Source: Pseudomonas sp. VD-NE ins
GTDB taxonomy: Bacteria > Pseudomonadota > Gammaproteobacteria > Pseudomonadales > Pseudomonadaceae
DNA length: 64,000 bases
Reading direction: 5' to 3'
NCBI RefSeq assembly: GCF_031882575.1
Contig: NZ_CP134772.1
Location: forward strand, 3,739,001 to 3,803,000
Under the pieces are notes generated by a model. It ran no database searches and was not told the origin of the DNA. It worked only from the letters and a program-made list of their open reading frames with translations. How positions within the stretch are numbered: the first letter of the stretch is position 1; each line of letters opens with the position of its first letter. The translations under genes were made by a program, and so were the position numbers. Shown here piece by piece: positions 28,201 to 52,783 of the stretch.

Positions 28201-31200
28201 CAGGATCGACAACCGATCAAACCCCACGTGTGGCGTATGCTCCAGCGCATCAATCAAGGAGCACAACGCACCCTGCATGTACCCACAGATTCGCTGTGCA
28301 TCAATCCCCGCCCCGGCCAATACCTTCAGGCGGAAGTCTTCGCCGAGATCATCAACGCTGAGGGTCAGGCGATAGTTGGTGTGTTCCTCGGCATCGAGCA
28401 ATTGCATGCCGTGCCACGCCGCTTGCACCTCGGCCGATATCGGCCCGACCGGGGTGCTGTGACGATAGTTGAGCAACGTGCTGAACAGCGGCGTACCCGC
28501 CGGCATCGCGCTGCACTGTTGCACCTGCGCCAGTTGCGCGTGCTCATGAGCGAGCAACTGACTCAAGCGTTGATGGGTCGCCAGTGCCGCACCTTTAACG
28601 CTGTGCGCATTCAGTTCGATGCACAGCGGCAAGGTGTTGATGAACACACCCAGCGCCCGTTCCGAGCCTTCACCGCCCTGCAATCGGCCGAGCAACACCG
28701 TGCCGAAGACCACGGCGTCGCGCCCGGACAATTGCCCAAGCACCTGCGCCCAGGCGAGGTGCATCAGGCTGGCGGCGCTGACACCCAAGCGCCGTGCCTG
28801 TTGCCTTACGCTGTGGCTGAGTGTGTTTTCCAGCGTCAACTGCGCTTCTTGCGCGGGCCCGTCATGGGCCAGATTCTGACCATAGGGCAAAGTCGGCTCA
28901 TCGATCGCGCCGAGCATTTCGCGGAAGAAGCTTTCGTGCTCCTGTTCACTCAGACCAGCCTGGGTATGCGCCACATAGTTGCGATACGGCACCGGTTCGC
29001 TCAAGTGCCCGGCGTTGTCCAGCAGAAACGCCTGCATCTCGTGCTGCAGCACCTCAAGCGCCACGTGATCCATGACCAAATGATGGAACAGCAACAACGC
29101 CACCACCCGTTGATTGACCGCATCACGGCTGTACACCACGCGCATCAGCGGCGCCTCGGTGACGGGCATGCGGTAGTTATCGATGGTGAAGCGCTCACGC
29201 AACTGGTTCAGCGCATCGCCCGCTTCGGCATCCAGCGCCAAAGCTTCGCAGCGCAGCGAAGCCTGACGCCAGACCACTTGCACCGGTTCTTCAAGGCCTT
29301 CCCAGAACAGCGAAGTGCGCAGAATGTCATGGCGTTCAATCACCCGTTGCAGGGCAGTGGTGAAGGCTTGCAAACGCTGTTCATCGGTGAAGGCAAACTG
29401 CGCCTGCAGCACATACGGATCACCCTGCGCCGCCGACAGATGATGGAACAGGATGCCGGTCTGCAAAGGCGCCAGCGGGTAGATATCCTGCACGTTGCGC
29501 GCACCGCCGGGGACACTCGCAACGATGCGGTCAATCGTCGCTTGATCCAGCGCCACCAGTGGCAGCAGCTCGGGCGTGATGCGCGTGCAATCGGCCGGAA
29601 CAAGATTGGCTGGCACCGCTGCCTCAGGCTCTCCGCCCACCGCCGCTGCCAATGCGGCCAGCGTCGGTTGGTCGAACAGCACGCGAATATCCGCCGACAG
29701 GCCGGCCCGGCGCATGCGCGCAACCAGATTGACCGCCAGCAGCGAGTGGCCGCCCAGTTCGAAGAAATGATCGAAGCGCCCGACCCGCTCAACCTTCAGC
29801 AACTCGGCCCAAATCCCGGCAATCACGGTTTCGACTTCACCGACCGGGGCTTCGTACGCGCGGGTCAGCAGCGCCGAAGGGTCAGGGGCCGGCAAGGCCT
29901 GGCGGTCCAGTTTGCCGTTGGGGCTCAGTGGCAAGGCCTGCAGATGCACAAACACCGCAGGCACCATGTAATCCGGCAAGTGCTTGAGCAGTTGGCTGCG
30001 CAACTGATCGATTTCCAGCGGCTCGCCGCTGTAGTACGCGACCAGACGCTGATCGCCCGGCACGTCTTCACGAGCGAGCACCACCGCTTCGCGCACGCCG
30101 TCGATGTGCGCCAGATGCGCCTGAATCTCGCCCAGTTCGATGCGCAGACCACGGATCTTGACCTGATCGTCGTTGCGCCCCAGGTACTCGATGTTGCCAT
30201 CGGCCAGATACCGCGCGACGTCGCCGGTGCGGTACAAACGCGCGCCGGGCTGATCATTGAACGGATCGTCGAGGAAGCGTTCGGCCGTCAGCTCAGGTCG
30301 ATTCAGATACCCCCGCGCCACCTGCACCCCGCCCAGATACATCTCGCCGACCACACCCAACGGCGTCGGTTGCTGATGCGCATCAAGGATGTACACGCGG
30401 GTGTTGCACAGCGGTTTGCCGATCGGCGGCGTGCCGTCCGGCACCGGCGAATCCGCCTCCAGCGTCCACACGGTGCTGTCGACAGTGGCTTCGGTCGGGC
30501 CATAAACGTTATGCAGGCGCACCTGCGGCAGACGCTCGCGCACGCTGCGCACCAACGCGGCGGTCAGCTCACCGCCACCACAGAACACATCGCTCAGGCT
30601 GCGGCACTCAACGACTTCTTCCACTTCAAGGAATTGCTGCAACAGCGCCGGTACGAACTGGACGACATTGACCTGTTGCTCACGAATCAGCTGCACCAGC
30701 GCGGCCGGATCGCGGTGGTCGTCCGGGCCGGCGAGAACCAGACGCATGCCGCTGGTCAATGGCCAGAACAGCTCCCACACCGAAGCGTCGAAGCTGAACG
30801 GGGTTTTCTGCAACAGCGCGGCGCCAGTCGGCAGCGGACACAGGCCGGTGCTCCAGTGCAGCAGATTGCCCAGATTGCGGTGCTCGACCATCACGCCTTT
30901 CGGCGTGCCGGTGGAGCCCGAGGTGTAAATCACATAAGCCAGGTTCGCGGCACTCAGGCCCGCTACCTGCGGGTTGCTTTGCGCAAGGTTTTGCCAAGTG
31001 CAATGGTCGAAATCGACCCGCACGCCCGCCCACTCGCCAATCAGCGCACGCGTCGGCGCATGCACCAGCAGCACCGTTGGTGCGCTGTCCTCAAGCATGT
31101 AGGCCAGACGTTCGGCGGGATAGCCCGGGTCCAGCGGCACATAAGCGCCGCCGGCCTTGAGAATCGCCAGCAGACCGACCAACAACTCCGGCCCACGCTC

Positions 31201-34200
31201 GACGCAGATCGCCACCCGCGCATCGCTGCCCACGCCGCACTGGCGCAGGTGATGGGCGAGTTGGTTGGCGCGGCGGTTCAACTCGGCGTAACTCAAACGC
31301 AGCTCACCGGCCACCACGGCGTCAGCGTCGGGGGTGCGCAATACCTGCGCCTCGAAGCGACCATGAACGGTCGGCTCGAGATCGTGGGCGACGGCGGTTG
31401 CGTTCAGATCGAACAGCAGGTGCTGACGCTCGTCATCAGCCAACAGCGCCACCTGCTCCAGTACCGCTTGATCGTTGTTGACCATTGCCTGCAACAGTCG
31501 CTGGAAGTAACCGACATAACGCTCAATGGTCGACTCGTCGAACAGGGCAACGGCGTACTCCAGCACACCGCGAATCCCGCCCGGCGCGTCTGCCAGCGTC
31601 AGCGACAAATCGAATTTGGCAAAGTGGCTCGGCTCGGCGACGCTTTCCAGCGTCAGCTCGCCCAGGCTCAGGCTGGCGCCGTGGCCGCTGTCCCAACTGA
31701 ACATCGCTTGAAACAACGGGCTGTGCGCCATGCTACGCGCAGGCCGGGTGATTTCCACCACTTGCTCGAACGGCAGATCCTGATGCGCCTGCGCCTCCAG
31801 CGTTCGCGTCTTGACCCGCGCCAGCAGCGCCTCGCTGCTCAACTCGCCCGAAGTATCGATACGCAGCGCCAGGGTGTTGACGAACATGCCGATCAGACCT
31901 TCGATCTCGGCACGGATACGGTTAGCCACCGGTGAACCGATGACCACTTCGGCTTGCCCGGACAACCGACTCAACAGACTCGCCCAGGCACTGAGCAGAA
32001 GCATGTACATCGTCACGCCGTGACGCTGAGCCAAGGCCTTGAGTGCGGCGCTCAGGCGTTCGTCGAGCACCACGTCGACGGTGCTGCCGGCGTAATCCTG
32101 CTGCGCCGGGCGCACGCGGTCAGTCGGCAACGTCAACAGTGCCGGAGCGCCGGCCAGGGTCTGTTGCCAGTATTCGCTTTGACGCTGTAGCACCTCACCA
32201 CTGAGCCAGCGCCGCTGCCACACCGCGTAATCGCTGTATTGCAGCGCCAGCGGTGGCAGTGGATCTGGTTGACCGTGGCTGAATGCCAGATAAAGCGCCA
32301 TCAGTTCACGGGTCAGAACCCCCATCGACCAGCCATCGGAGATGATGTGGTGCAGAGTCAACAGCAGCACATGATGATCATCGGCGAGGCGCACCAAGCG
32401 ACCGCGAATCAGCGCATCGTCCTGCAAGTCGAATGGCCCCGAGGCTTCGCCCTGAATCAGCGCCTGCAAGGCTTCATCGGGTTGCGGGTGCTGGCGCAAA
32501 TCTTCAACGCGCAGCAGCAGACCGCTGTCGACCGGGGCGATCAGCACTTGCGCCTCGTCATTGAACTGGGCAAAACGGCTGCGCAGGGTTTCATGCCGCG
32601 CGACGATGCGCGCCAAGGCTTGTTGCAGGGCCGGTTCATTCAACTGCCCACGCAGGCGCAAGCCGATGGGAATGTTGTACGCGGTGTTGGCGCCTTCCAT
32701 TTGTGCGAGAAACCACAAGCGTTGCTGAGCGAATGACAGCGGCAAGGCGCCGTCTCGGGCCACCGCGACAATCTCCGGTTGCGTGCTGCGCCCCGCTTGC
32801 GCCACCGCCTCGGCAACCGCTGCCAGTTCGGCGTTGGCAAACAGATCGCCCAGTGCCAGCTCCACGCCAAGGCGCTGGCGAACCTGGGACACCATGCGCA
32901 TCGCCAACAGCGAATGGCCGCCGAGCTCGAAGAAGTGATCCTGACGCCCTACTCGCTCGACGTGCAGCACCTGCGCCCAGATCTGCGCCAAGGCGCTTTC
33001 CAGTTCGTTGTGCGGTGCCTCGTATTCGCGGGTAAACAGCGCCGCACGCTCAGGTTTCGGCAGGGCCTTGCGGTCGACCTTGCCATTGGCGGTCAACGGC
33101 AGTGCGTCGAGTTTGACGAAGGCCACCGGCACCATGTACTCCGGCAACTGAGTCAACAGGTGCGCGCGCAACTCGGCCACGGCCAGCGGTTCGACCTGAC
33201 TCTGCTCGGTGAAATACGCCACCAGGCGCGGCTGGCCGGGTTCATCTTCGCGGGCCAGCAGCACCGCTTCCTGAATGCCGGGCAACTGATTCAGGCGAGT
33301 TTCGATTTCGCCGAGTTCGATGCGCACGCCACGGATTTTCACCTGATCGTCGTTGCGCCCCAGGTACTCGATCGTGCCGTCCGCGCGCCAGCGTGCGAGA
33401 TCGCCGGTGCGATACATGCGCGGGTTCGGCAAGGAACTGAACGGATCGTGCAGGAAGCGTTCGGCGCTCAGGTCGGCCCGGTTCAAATAGCCGCGAGCGA
33501 CCCCGGCACCGCCAACATACAACTCGCCCATGACGCCAATCGGCACCGGCCGCTGCTGTTCATCGAGCAGGTACACCGTGGCGTTGGCCACCGGTTTGCC
33601 GATGTGCAAGGCGTCACCCGCCTCGATTCGCCCGGAGGTCGCAACCACGGTGGCTTCGGTCGGGCCGTAGTTGTTGATCACATCGAATTGCTGGTTGCGG
33701 CTGAACTGACGCAAACGGTCGCCACCGATCAGCAGTGTGCGCAACGTCGGGTGCTCGAGGTTCTGGCTGAAGGCATATTCGGCCACGGGTGTCGGCAGAA
33801 AACTGACGTCCAGTGGCTGCGCGCGCCACCAGTCGAGCAGCGCATCGATGTCCTCGGTTCCCTCGTGCGTCGGTGCCAGATGCAAAGTCGCACCAGCACA
33901 CAACGCCGGCCAGACTTCCCAGGCCATGGCGTCGAAACCGAACCCGGCAAGGCTCGAGGTGTGGCGACCGGCGCACAGATCAAACGCGCTGCAATGCCAA
34001 TCGACCAGATTCGACAAGGTGCGGTGTTCGACCATCACCCCTTTGGGCAGGCCGGTGGAACCGGAGGTGTAGATCACGTAGGCCAGATGTGCGGCGGTCA
34101 GGCCCGGCACCTGCGGATCATAGGTCTCGCTCAGCGGCCAGGTGCGCGGGTCAAGATCGATCACCGGCACCGCCAGCGCCGGCAGGCGATTGCGCAGATT

Positions 34201-36203
34201 ATTTTGAGTCAGAACAGCGACGGGGCCGCTGTCGCTGAGCAAGTAATGCAGACGCTCGGCCGGGTGCGCCGGGTCAACCGGCACATAACCGGCGCCCGCC
34301 TTGAGAATCGCCACCAGCCCGACCAACGTATCGAGGCCTCGGCGGGCGACGATGGCGACGCGATCGTCGGGCTTCACCCCCAGTGCAATCAGGTGATGGG
34401 CCAAGGCGTTGGCATGCCGGTTGAGCTCGGCATAACTCAGTTGCTCACCGAGGTATTGCGCGGCCACGGCTTCGGGCCGCTGCGCCACTTGCGCCTCGAA
34501 ACGCTGGGCAATGGTCAACGTCGCCGGGTAGTCGGCGTGAGTGGCATTGAACGCTAACAGCAGTTGCTCGCGCTCGGCCGCCGGCAGAATCGGCAACTGG
34601 TTGAGTGCGGTGTCCGGCGCCAGCTCCAACGCCAACACCAGACTCTCCAGGGCGCAGTGCAGGTAATCGCAGATGCGCTGTGGATCAACCTCGGTGGTGG
34701 CCAACAATGTCAGGCTGAAGGCATCGCCGAAATCATCGACGCTCAGGGTCAGCGGATAGTTGGTACGTTCTTCGGAGCTGATCGTGCTGATGCCTTCCCA
34801 CGCGGCCAGGGTCTCGGCACTGGCCGTCGCCGCCGTGTGGCTGTGGCGGTAATTGAGCAAGGCACTGAACAGCGGCGTCGGCGCGACCACACCACTGCAA
34901 CGCTGGGCCAATGCCAGCGGCGCGTGTTCGTGGCGCATCAATGTGGTCAGGCGTTTATGCGTCGCCTCCACCGCCGCACGCACGCCCTGCGCATCGACAT
35001 CGACCCGCAGCGGCAAGGTGTTGATGAAAATCCCCAGCGCCCGTTCGGTGGCTTCGGCGCCTTGCATACGGCCCATCAGCACCGTACCGAACACTACGTT
35101 ATGTTTGCCGGTGAGCACGGCCAGCACCTGCGCCCAGCCCAGATGAAACAGGCTCGCGGCACTCACGCCGAGTTGCCGCGCCTGCGCCCGCAGACGCTGA
35201 CCGAGCAACGGGTTGATCGGCAGGCTCAGCTCGGCGATGTCGAGGCCGTCACCCTGCACGTCCTGCAAACCGTACGGTAGCGTCGGCTCGGCAATGTCAG
35301 CGAGCATCTCGCGGAAAAAACCCTCGTGTTCCGCTTCGCTGATGCCCAGCCGCGCTTGCGCGACGTAATTGCGAAACGGCACCGGGCGCCCGAGCGATTG
35401 ATCGTCGCCAGTGAGGCAGGCGAGCAGTTCGTGACGCACCACGTCGAGCGCCGAGTGGTCCAGGGCCATGTGATGGAACAACAACGTTGCGACCACGCGC
35501 TGACCGTCCTCGTCCCACGCGTAGGCCAGACGCATCATCGGCGCACACCGGACCTCCAGACGGAAATGCCGTGCATCGAAACGTTCGTGCAGTTGCTGCA
35601 GCGCATCACTTTCGCCGTCTGCCAGCACGATCTCTTCCATCGGCAACTGTGCCTGACGCCAGACCACTTGCAGCGGCACGTCCAGCCCTTCCCAATGCAC
35701 TGCCGTGCGCAGGATGTCGTGGCGATCGATGACCTTTTGCAAGGCTTGCGCGAAGTCCTGCAGACGCTCACGGCTGTTGAACGCAAAGTACGATTGCATG
35801 ACGTAGGGATCGCCCTGCTCGTTGCTCGCGTGGTGATAGAGAATGCCTTCCTGCAACGGCGCCAGTGGGTAAATGTCCTGCACATTGGCGGCGCCGCCCG
35901 GTACCTCGGCGATCAAGCGGTCGAGGGTCGGCTGATCCACTTCAGCCAGGGTCACCATCGCTGGCGTGATGTGTGTGCTGCCGGGGAGAATGCCGTTGGC
36001 CGGGACGTCGATCTGGCCGACGCGAGTGGCCGAGTATTGTCCGCCCTTGATCAGTTCGATCAGCGCCGGTTTGTGCTCACGCAGCGCGGCCAGCAATGCC
36101 GGATCGCTCAAGGCCTGTTTGTTGCCGTTCACCCGCAGCTGATCATCGGTGACCGCCAGTTGGATGTCTTTAGCCTTCAATGTGGCCAACAGTTCGAGCA
36201 CAT

Positions 36204-36207
<4 letters not shown>
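18364..36207 (-). CDS. lipopeptide NRPS, modules 7-11 with tandem thioesterases
   Basis: This 5947-aa enzyme adds residues 7-11 and releases the product. Residues 1-58 form a TubC-like N-terminal docking domain. Five C-A-T modules follow, with phosphopantetheine serines at 1099, 2155, 3227, 4278 and 5331, then two thioesterases with nucleophile elbows GWSFGG (Ser5459) and GHSFGG (Ser5751). Adenylation pockets read Leu, Gln, Leu, Ile and Asp/Glu. Modules 7 and 9 start with dual condensation/epimerization domains, while 8, 10 and 11 start with LCL domains. No separate E domain exists. The gene begins with GTG overlapping the previous stop as GTGA, with GGAGA upstream, so translation is coupled. 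Size and layout match ArfC of arthrofactin synthetase; position 8 differs. Confidence 0.96.
19243..20112 (-). other. NRPS thioesterase domain TE1
   Basis: The first thioesterase has the elbow GWSFGG (Ser5459) and a CIDVPGDHRSMM segment carrying the catalytic His. It follows the module 11 carrier domain directly and is expected to form the ester between Thr3 and the C-terminal residue. Confidence 0.8.
20113..23268 (-). other. NRPS module 11: LCL-A(Asp/Glu)-T
   Basis: The C domain has HHIISDGWSMGVL (LCL type), so Ile10 stays L. The pocket code reads DGWKFGVVDK; Lys at pocket position 278 indicates an acidic side chain. It shares with module 2 the unusual A-domain tail QAERFIDSPFVAGDRLYR. Carrier Ser5331. 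Confidence 0.75.
23269..26421 (-). other. NRPS module 10: LCL-A(Ile)-T
   Basis: The C domain reads HHIISDGWSMGVL or a close LCL variant, so Leu9 stays L. The pocket code reads DAMFLGCTYK, an Ile-type code. This A domain diverges from all others in the line (FDASTMDIWGPLLNGG). Carrier Ser4278. Confidence 0.75.
26422..29637 (-). other. NRPS module 9: dual C/E-A(Leu)-T
   Basis: The C domain has the dual motif FHHLVMDH and the preceding QDIYPLAPLQTGILFHH, so it epimerizes Gln8. The pocket code reads DAWFLGNVVK (Leu). Carrier Ser3227. Confidence 0.8.
29638..32802 (-). other. NRPS module 8: LCL-A(Gln)-T
   Basis: The LCL C domain (HHIISDGWSMGVL) leaves Leu7 in the L form. The pocket code reads DAWQFGVVDK (Gln). 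This residue separates the amphisin/tensin type from arthrofactin and lokisin, which have Ser here. Carrier Ser2155. Confidence 0.8.
32803..36033 (-). other. NRPS module 7: dual C/E-A(Leu)-T
   Basis: The dual C/E domain (QDIYPLAPLQEGILYHH, FHHMALDH) epimerizes Ser6 handed over from the preceding protein. The pocket code reads DAWFLGNVVK (Leu). Carrier Ser1099. Confidence 0.8.
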
Positions 36208-49220
<13,013 letters not shown>

Positions 49221-49368
49221 GAGGTAACCTGCTGTAAATACGGAAAAAAGGAGCGCGCAGCAGCGAGTCCGTGCACGCGGCGCGCAGCCTGGAAAAACTA
49301 AAACATCGGGGCGTGGGTGTCTGACATGGGAAGCGGGGACAAGCCGCGCGCTTGAGCACCGCAAGTCC

Positions 49369-49462
49369 CCTGTGGGAGCGAGCCTGCTCGCGAATACGCT
49401 GGTTCAGTCAATGTTGATGGCGACTGATACACCGCTTTCGCGAGCAGGCTCGCTCCCACAGG
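49369..49462. repeat. REPIN between NRPS genes one and two
   Basis: CCTGTGGGAGCGAGCCTGCT begins at 49369 and its reverse complement ends at 49462, giving two inverted REPs about 50 bases apart. The arms are the same as those at 3230-3322, while the middle differs. It sits inside the NRPS operon, 16 bases after the first gene's stop. Confidence 0.9.
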
Positions 49463-49477
49463 TTTTGTGTCCGGTAG

Positions 49478-52400
49478 TCAGAGACGGCGCTTGCGGTTGA
49501 GGCTCGGGATGGTGGTCTGGGCGATCTCGACCTGCTTCGCCTGCCGCGAGGTCTGTGCCGCCAGCGCGGCCAGCGTCGGCTGGCTGAACAGCGTCCGCGC
49601 GTCGACGTGCAGCCCGGCCAGACGCATGCGCGCGACCAGACTGACCGCCAACAGCGAATGCCCGCCCAGCTCGAAGAAGTTGTCGTGCCGCCCCACCTGC
49701 TCGACCTTGAGCACCTGCGCCCAGATCTGCGCCAACGCGGTTTCCACATCGCCTGCGGGGGCCTCGTAAGGACGACTGAGCAGCGCCTCCGCCCCCGGTT
49801 CCGGCAACGCCTTGCGGTCGATTTTGTCGTTGGGCGTCAAAGGCAACGCCGCCAGCCTCACGTAGGCGCCAGGCACCATGAACTCCGGCAACTGCGCCAA
49901 TACATGCGCTCGCAATGCGTCTAGCGTCGGCGCAGTCAGCTCGGCACGCAGGGTGTAATAAGCCACCAGCCGCTCATCGCGCACCAGCACCACCGCCTCA
50001 CGGATCGCCGGATGTTCCAGCAGGCGCGCTTCAATCTCGCCCAGCTCAAGGCGCACCCCGCGCAGCTTGACCTGAAAGTCATTGCGACCGAGGAATTCGA
50101 GGTTGCCATCGGCGCCGTAGCGCACCAGATCACCGGTGCGATACAAGCGATCACCGGCCACGAACGGACTGTCGATAAAGCGCTCGGCCTGCAATTGCGG
50201 CAGTCCCAGATACCCGCGCGCCACGCCCACCCCGCCAATGTGCAGATGCCCGCTGACGCCTAACGGCACTGGCTGATCAAAGGCATCGAGGACATACAGC
50301 CGCGTATTGCTCAGGGCCTTGCCGATCGGCACCAGTGTCGGCGGCACCGGCTCGCCGGGCGCCAGCGTCCAGCCGCTGCTGTCGACCGTAGTTTCGGTCG
50401 GCCCATAGACGTTATGCAGGCGCACCCACGGCAGGCGCTCGCGCACTTGCCGGGCCAGGGCGACGGTCAACTCGCCGCCACCGTTGAGCACGTCGGTGAG
50501 GCTGGTGCACTGGCTGACATCATCCTGTTCGATGAACTGCTGCAACAACGCCGGGACGAACTTGACCACGGTGATGTTCTGCTCGCGGATCACTTGCGTG
50601 ACATAAGCCGAATCACGGTTGCCATCGGCCCGCGCCAGCACCAGGCGCATGCCCGAGCAGAGTGGCCAGAAGATCTCCCACACCGAACTGTCGAAACTGT
50701 ACGGGGCCTTTTGCAGCAACGCCCCGTGTCCAGTGGGCGGCGACAACTGCGAGCCCCAGTGCACCATGTTGCAGGCGCTGCGGTGCTCGATCATCACGCC
50801 CTTCGGCGTACCGGTGGAGCCGGAGGTGTAGATCATGTAGGCCAGATTCGTCGCGCTGAGGCCCGGCACCTGCGGGTTGTCGCGCGGCTGGTCCTGCCAG
50901 ACGCCGAGGTCGAGATCGATCAGCGGCACGCCGGGTTCGCCGAGCAGATCGCGCGTCGCCGCATGCACCAGCAGCGCGACCGGTGCGCTGTCCTGCAACA
51001 TGTAGTTCAGGCGTTGCAGCGGATAATCCGGATCGAGCGGCACATAAGCACCGCCCGCTTTGAGAATGCCCAGCAGACCGATTACCAACTCAGGCCCGCG
51101 CTCGACGCAGATCGCTACCCGCGAATCCGGCTGTACGCCCAGACCACGCAGATGATGGGCCAAGCGGTTGGCCTGCTGGTTCAACTCGCGATAGGTCAGG
51201 CGTTGCTCTGCGAACTGCACGGCGATGGCATTGGGTTTGCGCTGCACCTGCTGTTCGAACAGTGCCTGCAATGGCTGCTCCAGCGGGCAGTCGACGGCGG
51301 TGGCGTTGAACTCGATCAGTAGCTGTTGCAGCTCTTGTTGCGGCAACAGTGGCAGACGATTCAACGGCTGCTGCGGTGTGTTCTCCAGCGCCTCGACCAA
51401 GACGCTCAGCGCGGACTGCACGTAAGCGCAAATCCGTTGTGCGCCAATGCTCGACAAGGTTCGGGTGGTCAGACGCAAGCCTGTGCCGAGGTCGTCAACA
51501 CTCAGGGTAAACGGGTAATTGGTGCGCTCCTCGCTGGCCAGGGTCTCGATGCCTTGCCACGTTTGCCGGGAGGTTTTTTGCTCAGCATCATCGCTGTGTC
51601 GGTAGTTGAGCAAGGCACTGAACAGCGGTGCTGGCGCGGCAACGCCACTGCAACGCTGGGCCAGCGCCAAAGAGGCGTGTTCATGGGCGAGCAAAGCGGT
51701 CAGGCGTGCATGGGTGGACTTCACCGCCGCGCGCGCGCCTTCACCGACATCGACCCGCAGCGGCAAGGTGTTGATGAACACCCCCAACGCCCGGTCGGCA
51801 CCCGCGCCGCCCTGCATGCGCCCCATCAGCACCGTGCCGAATACCACACTTTGCTGAGCGGAGGTTGCCGCCAGTACTTGCGCCCAAGCGAGGTGGATCA
51901 GGCTGGCGACGCTGACGCCGGCCAGACGCGCCTGCTGCTGCAAGCGCAGATACAGATCGCTCGCCAACGCCCGCTCGGCTTCTTCGATGTTGCTGCCGTC
52001 ACCCTGCACATTCTGCAAAGCGAACGGCAAGGTTGGCTCGTCGATGTCGGCGAGCATCTGGCGGAAAAACGCTTCATGCTCCTGTTCACTGACGCCCAGT
52101 CGCGTTTGCGCCACATAGTTGCGGTATGGCACCGGCGCCGCCAGCGGTTCAGCGCTCCCGGACAGGCAGGCGTGGATTTCTTCGCGCATGGCCTCCAGCG
52201 CGATGTGATCCATCGCCAAATGATGGAACAGCAAGATGCCGACCACCCGGTTGTGCGCGGGATCACGGGCATACATCAGGCGCAGCAGCGGCGCCTGACT
52301 CACATCGAGGCGATAACGCCGCGCGTCGAAACGCTCGTGCAATTGATCGATGATCGCGCCACGGGCAGGATCAAATTCAACCTCCTGCACCGGCAAAATG

Positions 52401-52783
52401 GCCTCGCGCCAAACGACCTGAACCGGTGACGTCAGCCCTTCCCAAACCACCGCCGTACGCAGGATATCGTGCCGTGCGATGACCTGACGCAGCGCAGCAG
52501 CGAAGGCCTCGACCCGCTCGAGGCTGTCGAACGCCAGCAGCGATTGCAGCAGGTACGGATCGCCCTGCGCGGCGGTGATGTGGTGATAGAGAATGCCTTC
52601 CTGCAACGGCGCCAACGGGTAGATGTCCTGCACATTGGCGGCACCGCCCGGCACTGTTGCGACAATGCGCTCGATCATCGCCTGATCCAGCTGAACCAAT
52701 GGCAGCAGATCCGGCGTGATGTGCGTGCAATCGGGCGCAATGCGGTTGGCCGGTACCTCGACTTCGCGGCCGCTGCCCTCCGC
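49478..52783 (-). other. NRPS module 2: dual C/E-A(Asp)-T
   Basis: The C/E motif FHHLAMDH should epimerize Leu1. The pocket code reads DSWKLGVVDK; pocket Lys points to an acidic residue, Asp in this lipopeptide family. The A10 motif reads NDKIDRKAL, with Asp in the usual Gly place and the catalytic Lys kept. Carrier Ser2078. Confidence 0.72.

Noticed and set aside
27577..31935. Very long plus-strand open frame (1452 codons) opposite the third NRPS gene, with similar ones at 19978-23376 and 24916-26397
   Set aside because: These mirror NRPS codons with high GC at third positions. The translations are rich in His, Arg and Gln, repeat with module periodicity and show no domain.
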